Assembly (NCBI RefSeq): GCF_030463565.1
Contig: NC_134653.1
Span: 27,279,150 to 27,343,149, forward strand
DNA length: 64,000 nt
Direction: 5' to 3'
Origin: Pelecanus crispus
Taxonomy: Eukaryota > Chordata > Aves > Pelecaniformes > Pelecanidae
The position numbers and the translations under genes were made by a program. Shown in pieces: positions 10,658-21,430 of this stretch (position 1 is the first letter of the stretch; the number at the start of each line of letters is the position of its first letter). The notes beneath the pieces are model-generated. The model was not told the origin of the DNA, made no database searches, and saw only the letters and a program-made list of their open reading frames with translations.

Positions 10658-13600
10658 TTCCTTAGATCCCACCAAACTTAATGAAAATTAATTGGGAAGA
10701 CTGTTAATTCCCAATACTCGAAAGAAAATATGTTATCACTGCAAAAATAATTGAAGCATTTGTGGACAAAAAAAAAAAAAAATCAATGGCTGTAAGTTTG
10801 GCTGGCTGCTTACTCCAAACTTTTATCAGAACATCTTTTTTTTTTTTGATACTTGAATTTTTGGAGGCTTTGTACATTGCTTCTACAAGAGTCTTTTTCT
10901 GATAGATAAAAATACTTTGATAAAATGTGTCAGAATGTACTTTATGGACAATCTAGCAAGTAGCATGCATTGTGTGTTCTCCAGAAATTCCAACCCTGTT
11001 TTAAATAAGAGCAGTGAAGAAATTTCTATGGAACTACATACAGCAGTACAAAAGGTCTAGCCAAGTACCGACTTCATGTTTCCCTCCCTAAATCAGTTAA
11101 AGCCACAGGGGTTACATAGGCATAATGGGCAGCAGTATTTGTCTAGCAAATTGAAAGCATAATCTAATTGCTGGTATCCAGAGCAAAGTATTCTGGCTAT
11201 GAAGCAGTTGTGCCAAACCTCTTGGAGGGGTGGGAGTAGTTCCATTTTCATAAACTACACCAGCCCCCTTTACTTCCTACCCAGTTACGCAGCATCCATT
11301 TAGTGGCATCCGTCCATCATCAACCTGATGAGAAGAAAAGTACAGCTTGAAGGCAAGGGAAGGAATCAGCATGGGAAGGGGAGGGAGGGACAGATTTTGA
11401 AAGATTGGTAGAGTTAGGTTGTCAACATCATTTGAGGGGAAATACGACAAAGAAAGCAACCCCTGTTATGCTGAATTTCACATTTTCTGATGGGTGATCT
11501 GCAACCTCTCAATTAAAGAAAAAATAACAAAGGAGTTGTTCAAACAGATGGAAAGAAAAAAATTAAAGGGAAATGATTTTGTAGTCACTGTAATTCTGAC
11601 TGCTGCATAATATTAGAAATAATTGTACTGTGAATTTGCAAATTCAAAAAGGAACCAATATAAATTTCAATTTTGTGAGTATATCAATATTTTGCATGCT
11701 TTGTAAGGATTCTTATAGGATTTTAATATTGCTTAGTATCCCTCCCTCCTTAGGTCTGGGAGCAAACCTCTTTGTAATGTAATGTACATCTAGAAATTCC
11801 TTCTCTCTTGTATGTATTTCCACTACATTCCAACTTCTGAACTTGTAAAACAGAAAAAGTGTTTCTAGTAGGAGGTGCTTTTTTGGGGGAGGGAGGGAAT
11901 GAAGGCAAGGAAACTTGAAGGCTTAAGATTTTAAATTTTTTTTTACTTTTTTTTTTTTTTGCCTTTTTGAAGGTAAAAATTAGTCACACTCCTGCAAAAC
12001 ATTGACTTAAGAAGAAGTCATGCAGACCAGTAAACCACACTCTATGGTTTTGTTTTCATGTATTTGTTCTCATTTTTACGTAGTGGTTCTATAGCAATCC
12101 TTTTACTGCAAGCTGCACACCTACCCATTCCAAGCTGTTGTTCGATATATCTGAGGCAGTAGCACTGCTGATGACTTCATTTAAAAGGAAAAAAAAAAAA
12201 AAAAAAACCGCAACCAAACTACATCAGGTGGTTGGGCGACAGCCTTTTCCTTTTGGTGTTTGGAATCTGTGGCTGCTCTTTGCAGTGTTGAAACTGGAAA
12301 GCAATACCATAATGACTGTGCCAATTTAGGTTTGCCCAACTTTTTTATTTTTATTTATAGAGGAAGTTAATATTAAATTACTGATCTATAGCATGTAACC
12401 ATGAGAAAATTGCTTTTGCTTTGGTTACTGTTACAGGTTGTTGCTTTTAGTCTCTCATTATAATGCTCAGTTCTAATGTAACATTATCTAACATGCAGGC
12501 ATGTGGATCAGGGAAAAAAAATTAATTTAACTTAACCCGTTAATTATTTCTGTTACGTATGATATGTTTTCCCCAAAGCTGGTAATTTTGGGCTGGAAAA
12601 GATAGCACATCTTATTGCTGATGATGAAATCATGGACTGATTTGAAATATGAGAATTGATTTCTTGAATTTCCTTTAATTTTGCAATTAAGTTTTTTCAA
12701 ATAGTTGTATGTTTTCAGAAATTAAGTATTTCCAAAAGGCTTTCATGTTCTTTTCCCAGGGATGTTGGTTGGGTTTTTTTGGTTTGCTGTTTTTTGTTTT
12801 GTTTTTTTTTTTACTTTGTTATTTTTTTAATAAGCCTTATCATACTTAAACAAAAAGGGACTTGCAAAACTTGGCTTTAGAGAAGGCCTTCTGATTTGTA
12901 CTTTTATATATTCCCTTGCGAGTTGTGTCAGAAAACCTAACTCTTCCATTTTCTGTATCAAAAAGGTACAATATAAACAACGTAAGAGCAAACTAGCAAA
13001 AAAATTACCCTTTACATGTTACACTGGGAATTTACGCTCTTTCAGTTTCTAGTGTATTGGAGAGACCTTTCTAAAAATGTAGCTTTCAGTAACAGGAATC
13101 TGAAACCTTAAAACTTTCAACTAAAGAAATTCAGGTGATTAGGATAGTCTGTGTATCTTCAGTTTGAGAGGAAGAAGCATCAGTTTCCTGGCATTTAGAA
13201 ACTATTTTAAAATTCTCATGGATTTTTTTTTTTGAACACTGAATAGGTTTTTAAGTAAAATTTTAAAAAGTTAAGCAAAGCAAACTATGGGAAAAGTTTT
13301 CAAGGATGGACAAGAAATAACAGTTACTAGATCAGTTTCAGCTTTGTGTTTCTGTGTGCTTTGTATGGGAGGGGAGCGTCTGAAACCAAATTGAAACAGC
13401 CATTAAAATGCTGCTGGTGTTCTTTATTCTTGCACAATTTTAACAAGTTGAGGTAGTAGCTAAGCTATTTCAGGCTGTATTTTAATGCTGCTATTTTTCA
13501 GTGTATCGGCTAAGGGCAAAATACAGCAGTATGGTGACTGTATGTGCTGATGCCCACTGCCTGCCTCGATTCTGACCTTCAGTCGCTAAGGCAATCAGCG

Positions 13601-14861
13601 TTCACCGTATGAAGCAAAACTGCAACTTTTTTGTTGGCCACAAGGTGGTGAAACCACAGACTGTGTTTATGGGAGATGCAGTATTTTTACAGTTTATTCA
13701 TTTTACCTGTTTAAAAATCTGCTTTATGGTTCTTTATTTTAGTTTTCTGTGAGTTTATTTAAACAGATGTACTGTTCTTTAAAGCATACATGGATCTCCA
13801 AATTTGTTTGTCACCCTTGTAACACTGGAAGGCATCACAATGTGTTCATTTATCTTAATGTGCCATTCTTTCAAGTATGTATGAAATGTAAATTGACCAA
13901 CATGGCTTTTAAAAATGTTTAAAATCTGATGACAAAAAACCAACCCTCTCCGATTCCTCACTGGTTAATCCTTTTGTTTCAGTGCTTGGTCACCTACTGG
14001 GATAACATCATCAGATGCGGCATTCTTATTATGAAAATTCTAGTAAGAAGTGGGAAATGTTTTAAGAAAAAACCCTACCCTTTTTCTTTTTACTTTAATT
14101 CAAGAAGATGGGGACTTGTAATAACAGAAGACCAATACATTCATGCTAGATTTAAGGGATTTGCTTCTGTTCCTTGAAGAAGAAAACTCTGAAAGGGCAA
14201 TTCCTAAGTAGATATAATCAAATTAATAAAATTATTGGTGTAGTTAGTAAGTCACTTGTTTATTCCCTCTTAAATTTGTAGTCCAGGTTTTTCTTTGTAA
14301 ACTGTGATAACATTGTCGTAGTACTGTTATCAAAAAAATAAGTCTGATACCATTCACTTCCTTTAACATAGGGTACGTGCAACTGGAATACAGGAGCCTT
14401 AGATTAGTATTAGCAATTCTCCATTCTGAACTAGAATGAAATGAGTGTTCATATGTAGTCTACGAAATGTCTCACTGAATAGAATTAAATACATGGATTG
14501 CCCTTAAAGCCAAGAGAAGCTCTGAAGGAAGCACTTAGAGTCAATGACTATTCCTTAACAAGGTTTTAGGGAAGAAAAGTAACACAAATGGAAAAGAGAA
14601 GCATGAACAGCAGTCACTCGGATCACATGGTCTGGAACTATAAAGAAGTCCTCATTTGTCGTTACAAAAGGCAGCTTATGCCCTAGATAATGTAAGCAAT
14701 GACTGTCTTGCCAGTAAATAAACACTAATATAGGAACACCAGGAATTTAGATACTGTAGCCTCCCAGTTTTGATGTGCTGCAACCCCTCCTTCTTGCTGC
14801 TTAAAAGTCACAGTTCAGTGCTAAGAAAGCAAAGCTTATCACTTGTTCTCTACCACCCCCA

Positions 14862-14890
14862 CCCCCCCCCCCCCCCCCCCCCCCCCCCCC
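14862..14890. repeat. Poly-C tract of 29 bases
   Basis: An uninterrupted run of 29 C preceded by ACCCCCA. The minus strand is a G29 run able to form G-quadruplex structures. Lengths of such runs are often wrong in assemblies. Confidence 0.9.
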
Positions 14891-17144
14891 GTGGTAATAG
14901 ATAGGGAGGAGCAATAGAGCCCATGTATTACTGTAGGTGAAACATGACTGCAAAGGAAAAAGCTAATAGAACCAGAAAGTTAGACTACTGTTTAAGCTAA
15001 AAGTCTGTTTCTGGGCTGCAAGGATAAAATGCCACAATGTGTTATAATGATGAAATGGTTGAAACAGTAGGACCAGAGCAAACCTAAGTGTACATGCTAT
15101 CTTGATTCTCCTCCTTCTGTGACCATATCACGAGATTTAGGCCTTCCAGGTGAAGCAAATACATAAATGCTATTGCCAAGAATAAGAAAATTATTAAATT
15201 ACCTAATTTTCTTCCACTGTTGATTCTCTTTGTGTTACCATCTCATAGTGGAATTGCAGGAGACCATTGTAAAAACATGCAGGTGAACCATGTGGATATT
15301 TTCCATGTCATTTATTTCCTACTGTCATGTTTCACCTTTCAGTAGGAAAGACACCTCCTTTTCCAACAGAAACCACTTCACATCATTCTGTACTGTAGAA
15401 ACTACCACACCGGGAGGTTCAGTTTGTAGCAGAGCTATCCCTGGAGATAACTAAAATATTTCTATTCTTCTGGTGCAGAATGGACCAGGTACTGCTAAAG
15501 TTCTAGGCTCATGTAGGCCTGTTTTACGAGTTAAGTAAATTCTGTTATTTACACCTGTTCAAGCATGTTTGGGAATTAATATGATTACAGAGTCTCCAAG
15601 CCTAGCAGAAGTGTTTGCTCTACTGCTTTGTCTTGATTGCAGTCATGTTCAAATCCTCTTTGTCAAAAGTGGTTCGTCAGAATGGAGGAAAGTGTTTGGG
15701 TTTTGTTTTCTTTTTTTTCCAATACAGCTTTTGTATGTGTAACTGTTGCAGTCTTTTTACTTGGTGGCAAGATGTTCTGAGAACCCAAGACATTCTACAG
15801 ATGAACCATTTCTCTAATGTGCAGAATGATTTATATGACAAGATCATTTTATATCCCTGTGGATGTACAAAAGGGCAGGCTTGTGTACAAAACAGCTTCC
15901 TGCCTGGAAGGAGAATACAGCAGCTTTCTGCAGATGGCCCAAACCAAGGATCACAACGGGCAGAGCCCACCAGTGAGCAGATGGCCTTGGTCCTTAGATG
16001 CTCACGTGTCCCCTGGGGCAGTCTGAGCGAGGCCCAGGAAGCAGTTACGGGAAGAGACGCATCCAGTCCCTTCTTACTGTGCCTAATTAAACGACCAAAT
16101 GCCGATCTGCATAGAGTAGCTCAAGTTTCCTCCATTTTAGTCCCATCTTGGGAGAAATTGGGACTACACTAACTAGGGATTATGCAAATAGTAATCTGAA
16201 AACTGATCCATATATAAAAACAATTTCATATGTAGTAGGTGGTAATGTGAAAGCTGCCATAGCAAAAGGACGTTTCTTCACAACAGCCTCTTCTAATCCC
16301 TTCTTTACTGCTTCTCACAGTCTAAGGGAAATCTTGTTTTGGGCTTCACAGTTACATATGAAACTTGCAGAACCCTGGATAAAACTTAGCTACACAGGGA
16401 CAGATGTTTCAAGAATTGGGATACCAGTACTAAAAGTGATTATTGAGGCAGCAAAAAGAGGGTAGGGAATTGTTGTGTTGGATGACTGAGAAGCACCACA
16501 ATGAAACAGTGAATTTAAATATGATCTCACAGCAGGACACTGTGAAATGTTGTCCTTTATGTGTCTGTCCAGCAAAAAAAATAAAACTAAGCCTTCTCTT
16601 GCCTATGTAAATTGTGTAGCTCGTTCTTATCTCTAGTATTACAAGTGGTTATAATCCATGAAGAATTCCAAGGAAGGGAATTAAGACTATTTATTTAAAC
16701 ATAAATACAATTAAATTATATAATTAGTGCTAAATTATCAGGTGTTGAAGACAAGCAATTTGTTATTGTTGGATAATTTTGGGTTTCATCAGAGCTAGTA
16801 TCGTTGGCATTGTTTTAACTCTACCATGTTAGGGAGTCAGTTTTTGACATTTTATACTGCTGTTGCTAGTGCTTCAGTATCTCGTAGTGCTCTGTTTTTG
16901 GAAAAGAAAACCTAATCCTCATAGTTTAATACTGAAAGGTGTCAAAACTGTACTGTTAAACATCTCTCAGTTTAGGCCCAAAGAGAGGGGAAAAAGGAAA
17001 GAGAAAAAAGGGGGCAAAAATTGTCATTCTGGATATTTTTTTTTAATTTTCTGAGAAAAGTGGTATGAAAAAGGGATCTAAAAACTGTATTTGGGGGAAA
17101 AAAAAGTCTAAGGCATTTGTAGCCTTTCTTTGTACACAATGTTA

Positions 17145-17150
17145 AATAAA
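17145..17150 (+). terminator. BCR: Strong candidate distal poly(A) signal
   Basis: AATAAA is preceded by a TGTA element (17131 region) and followed by a GT/T-rich stretch (TGTATCTATGTTTGTC, then GGTTCTTTTGG). This arrangement of upstream UGUA, hexamer and downstream GU-rich element is typical of a vertebrate cleavage site. A second AATAAA lies at 17283-17288. Its assignment to BCR is by position and strand only. Confidence 0.5.
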
Positions 17151-17170
17151 ATTTCCTGTATCTATGTTTG

Positions 17171-20029
17171 TCAGGTTCTTTTGGTCTTATTTAACTAGAA
17201 ACTAGGCCTACATTAAACTGAATGTGTGAATTGCATTCAATTGAGTTTGCTAGAGGTATGGAATTTAACACTGGTGTTTCAAAATAAAAGCTATTTCATA
17301 TTTTACAAGGTAAAAGCTATATCACTTAAAATCTAGAGGTTAGTACAGGGTTATTGCTGAATTAAACTAAAACTACTATAACATGGAAATATTTTACATG
17401 TGAGGTAGCTCAGCAAAACAGTCCATTTTCAGATCTGTATTAATCCTTTTGTAGGAATACTGCTTCAAAATGCAGCCAGCCTCAAACATCGTAACCTTTA
17501 CATCTGTGTGCAGAACGCTTTAGCTGTAGTTACGTATTTGCTAAGAAATCAGTTCTGGCCTCTAGTTCTTCAAACATTGCATGAAATTAGTGGTTTTTGT
17601 AGGAATTGGTGTGGAAACTGCATCAGTTATTTACATCAAGTTCTCTTGGTGCTTTATTTATCAAATATTTAAAGTATTAATGTAATTAAAGTACATTTAT
17701 GTTTTAATAGTCCAAATTTAGTATACTATATAAATCTCTCTATAATAAAAAAATACCTGCTTGAAAGCTCTCTAGCTGATTTTCATTCAGTGTGGGTCAC
17801 AAAGATGACACATCTCAACGGCAATATCCAAAGCAGAGAAAAATGTAGCTGACTACAGTGTTTAAAACTACACTGAAATGAGATGCAGATCAAGAAAAAA
17901 AATGTATCGTGCTTACCCCTGAATTGGGAAAAGAAGGGGAAACCCAGTGACTATTATTAATACTTCCTACCAGCAGTGTATCTGTATAATACAGAATAGT
18001 TTCAAAATAGTTTTCAGATAGCTTCAGTGTGGAATTCTTCTGCAAAATGGTTTTCCCTCAATTAGAAAGCATATCTTTGTAGTGCAAGCACACTGAATGG
18101 TATTAGGATGCCCCTGAGCGAGCCTGGAAGGTGTCATGACCTACACCAGGCACTGGCTCCTACCAGGAGCTCTGCTCACACAGCCACGCTCCTACTGCAT
18201 CAAGCTCTTCACTGACTACCATGCTGGCACTTCTCAGCTGCTTCTCCTAGCTGCCTTCTCCCACTTGAAGACCCTGGGTGAGCAACACTGCACTGGCTTG
18301 AGATGAATCATGGAATGCAAGCTTGTGCAAATTCAGCCAGTAGACACTTACGGTACGCTACTTGCCTGTAACAAGAAAGAATGAATGAAACTTAAGGCTG
18401 GAGTGGGATAAGAAAGAACATACGAGTGCCTAATAACCATGGATGTTCCGTGCAAAGTGCTACAGAGGCCCCTCCTAGGCAGGTGTCTCTTCATTTTCCA
18501 GGCAGCCCTGGCACTGCTTCCTGAGGCTTGGCCAGGCTGCCCTGAGGCAGCTGCTGCCCAGAAGCCCTGCAGGATACAGCTATCAGGCTGAGACAGGATC
18601 AGCTGTACCTGCCCAACTCCCCAGAGACATTTGTCTGCTCTTTGTTAGAAGCCTCCAATTATGGAGATTCTGTAATCCTCTTGGGCAATCTCATCCAGAA
18701 CATAACCACAATGAGAAAGTTTTCCTAGTAGGCAGTTGAACCACTCTTGCACACATTACAGGATATAATGCTGCAATATTATGCAGTTTTTTTCATTGAC
18801 CTTTTAAGTTCCTGAACTAGGATACCAGCCATATGCACTGTCAGCTACCAGCTTGTTCATTAATTCACTGAGCTGAATGAACCATGCTCTGTTTCCTGAT
18901 GGAAAACAGAAAGCAGAGCCCCTTTGTGGGCTACCATGAGAAATACATTGTACAAAACAAAAGCAGACATTTTTCACATCCCTAATACAGAAGTAACGCT
19001 GCTGATTGTCAATGAAATGCCATTTTTTTACTGATAAATAACTTAAAAGTCAATCCAAAGGCAGAACAACACAGAACAACATTTTGTTGAACATATGGAT
19101 CAGAAAACCTAGTGGAATGGCATTGGTCATATGGTTAGAAAATGAATATCAGAAATATTAATTAAGTATAAAGGAGCCTTTCAATCTCAAACAAGTACAC
19201 CGTGTCTGTGCAGCAGCCTTCCAGGGGAAGCCCCACCAGCTAAGAACAGGCAGACCGACAGAGAAATGGATTGGGAAGGACATCTGAATAAAATGACTGA
19301 CTTTGTAAGACACATAAATAGTAAATTTTTCCCACACTGTAAATCAAACTATGTTGCAACATCTGGAAGCATACATCCTTTCAGTTTTAAAGGGAACTCT
19401 GATGAAATATACGTGTCATTTACTTTAAAATAGTACAAATTAAATTTCACCCAAGATAATGAGGGGGCTGTAACTCATACTTGCCCTCACCGATCTGCAG
19501 CCCTATGAATTCTAGGAAGGAATGTACCTCAAGGGAGAGGCTGTGATGCAATCTTATACTGAAGCCTTTCTTTTGATAAAACAGCTGAATTGCTGTTGGG
19601 AGAGAGGCTTTAACCTGTGGTCTGGGCTACACAGAAACCCTGATGGGGAAACTTTCACAGGGGTATGTCAGATCAGCACATTTTCTTAGTTACTGTGTTC
19701 ATAGCACTTTCCAGCCAATGCCTGTAAATACAGGCTCTGCTATACCACCCACTAAAGCACCAACACTGTAATTTGGGTTTATTAACTGCAGTTGCTTGTT
19801 ATTCATGACAACAGCCATACATCCTGCATAACGATGAACTACAAAACTTAGCTCACTGCAGTCTTTCAAAGCGAGCTAGGAGCCCAAAAGCTTGTGTTCA
19901 CATGCAGTTCTTGTAACCTAAGACGGCAAAGCTGTTCTCTACAACATTCAAACTGTGTTTTCTTCTCGCTCAAATGAAAGCTGCAATTAATCTAACATCG
20001 TACCGGAAGGCACAGGTCCAGGAGACCCA
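17171..20029. other. Intergenic region between BCR and SPECC1L
   Basis: No coding exon was recognised on either strand. It contains a degraded CR1 fragment at about 18625-18745 and a GC-richer patch at about 18100-18620 that I cannot otherwise explain (perhaps more of the same LINE). The remainder is AT-rich unique sequence. Confidence 0.6.
18625..18745 (+). repeat. Degraded CR1 LINE fragment (3' region)
   Basis: A run of segments matches the 3' untranslated part of avian CR1 as I remember it: TTTGTCTGCTC, AGCCTCCAATTATGGAGATTC, TGTAATCCTCTTGGGCAATCT, CATCCAG, CACAATGAGAAAGTTTTCCTA. The CR1 counterparts are CCTCCAGTGATGGGGATTCCAC, AACCTCTCTGGGCAACCTGTTCCAG and GTGAGAAAGTTCTTCCTA. The diagnostic 3' terminal ATTCTATG repeats are missing, so the copy is truncated and old. 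Confidence 0.65.
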
Positions 20030-21430
20030 CAGCCCCTGCGCTCCCGCCTCGGCTGGGCCGCGCTACCCGCCTCGGGCACGCTCGGCGCTCACGCGGCGGC
20101 CGCCCGCTCGTGCGAGCTCTGGTGAAAGCCGTCCGACCGTTTCGGCTGGACCGGCGACGCTAGGCCGCCACCGCCGCACGTCCTCCCTCAAGCTTTGCTG
20201 CACCCTCGCGGGTTCCCTCCTCAAGGTTTCTCTGGAGCTTAAAATCGACGGGTTTATTCCAGAGAAAAAACATTAAATGTTTTTTTTTTACCAGAGCGAG
20301 ACCCAGGCCTTGGGCCGGGGCCGCCATCGCCCCGCCCCAGCCGAGGAGCGGCGCGGCCCCCTCAGCGCCGGGCCGCCGCCGCAGCCAGGGCGGGCAGACC
20401 CCCGCGCCGCCTCGCCGGCGGCTTCCCGAGCACCGCCCCCGCAGGCTGCGCCCGGGGAGCCCCAACCGGTTGCCTCCCCCTCCCCGCGGGGCAGCTCCCC
20501 CAGGCCCGCCGCCGCCACCGCCCTCTGGCCCTCAGGTGCGGCGCGCCACGGCGCGAGGAGCCTCGCCCCACCACGCCCCCCTGCGGGCGGGGCGCGCGAA
20601 GCGGGGAGGGGGCGCGACGGCGCACGCGCTGCCCGCGGCCCCGCGCACGCGGCCCCACCCCGTCGGCGCGGGGTTGGCCCGGATGGGGGTCGGCGCCTGC
20701 GCAGTGCGGCGGCACCGCCCGCGAGGGCGGGGCGGAGGCGGAGGCGGGCGGAGGGGTCCCTGCCGTCTCCGCGCGCCCCTCCGCGCCCCCTCCCCCCCCC
20801 TCCCCCGCCGGCGGCGCTCGCGGCTCGGCCCGGCGCGGCCCGGCGCGGTCCCCCGAGACTCGGGCCGCGCCGCGAAGAAGCGGGAAGGAGGCGGCTGCCC
20901 GGTAAGCGCCGAGCGCCGGCGAGCCCGGTCCAGCCCCGACCCCCGCCCGCCGGGGGGTCGCCCGCGGCCGCGCAGGCCCCGGCGGGGCCTGTGTCCTGGG
21001 CTCCCGCCGCTCGCCTCGCTCCCGCCGGCCGCAGCGCCTCGCCGCCGCGGGGGAGCCCCTTCCCGCGCCGCCCGCCCCCGGGCTCGGTCCCCCCCACACC
21101 GCCGCCGCCCCCTGTGCCCCGCGGGGCCGCCGGCCGCGCTGTCACCCGCGCCCTCTCAGCCGGCCGCGGCGGTGACAGCCGCCCCGCTCCCGCCTCGGCT
21201 CCCCCCGCGCCTCAGGGGCCGCCCGCCCGCCCGGCCGGCGGCGGCATCCTCCTCCCTCCCCTCGCTGGCTGAGCGCGCTGCGTCGTCCCTGTCACCCATT
21301 TTGTGACTGTCCCTTCGCGGCGCTGCCGGCGAGAGTCGCCCCGGGGTGGCCCGGAGGAGGCCGGCTCGCCCGTCTGGCTGGGAGGCGGTGAGGTAACGGA
21401 GGGCTTCGCGGTTGCCGGCTAGCGGGGCAA
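20030..21430 (+). promoter_or_regulatory. SPECC1L: CpG island, probable SPECC1L promoter
   Basis: About 1.4 kb of very GC-rich DNA dense in CpG stands out sharply from its AT-rich flanks. It contains GC boxes (GGGCGGGGC at about 20586 and 20726), an NRF1-like CTGCGCAGTGCGG at 20697-20709 and GCCGCCATCGCC (YY1-like) near 20321. No TATA box was found. It lies upstream of SPECC1L on the same strand, with no other gene nearby to claim it. The long open frames here on both strands are a consequence of high GC and have low-complexity Pro/Arg/Ala composition; I do not call them genes. Bidirectional activity is possible. Confidence 0.8.
20780..20901 (+). other. SPECC1L: Candidate untranslated first exon of SPECC1L
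   Basis: A strong donor, CGG|GTAAGC-like at 20902, follows the Sp1/NRF1 cluster by about 150-200 nt. This fits a noncoding first exon joined to the start-codon exon at 36351. The 5' boundary is a guess. An alternative donor, GAG|GTAACG, is at 21393 in the same island, so the first exon may be longer or alternative. There may also be other noncoding exons in the intron. Confidence 0.4.

Larger units (their letters stand above)
9747..17170 (+). other. BCR: Probable long BCR 3' UTR and downstream flank
   Basis: About 7.4 kb after the BCR stop is AT-rich and has no recognisable exon, gene or transposon. It contains many ATTTA-type and U-rich stretches, for example around 12340, and several AATAAA signals (10327, 10543, 10652, 16580, 17145). 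Its end is inferred from the best poly(A) signal at 17145. Human BCR, as I recall, has a 3' UTR of a few kb, so a shorter end near 10.7 kb is also possible. The longest open frame (15615-16172) has no protein-like composition. Confidence 0.5.

Noticed and set aside
15615-16172. 185-codon open frame in the presumed BCR 3' UTR
   Set aside because: Composition is not protein-like, other frames are also open nearby, and no family resemblance was seen. Probably chance.
20277-21272. Long open frames on both strands in the GC-rich island (up to 331 codons)
   Set aside because: They overlap each other in several frames, consist mostly of Pro, Arg, Ala and Gly, and are expected from high GC content. 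No domain or homologue was recognised.
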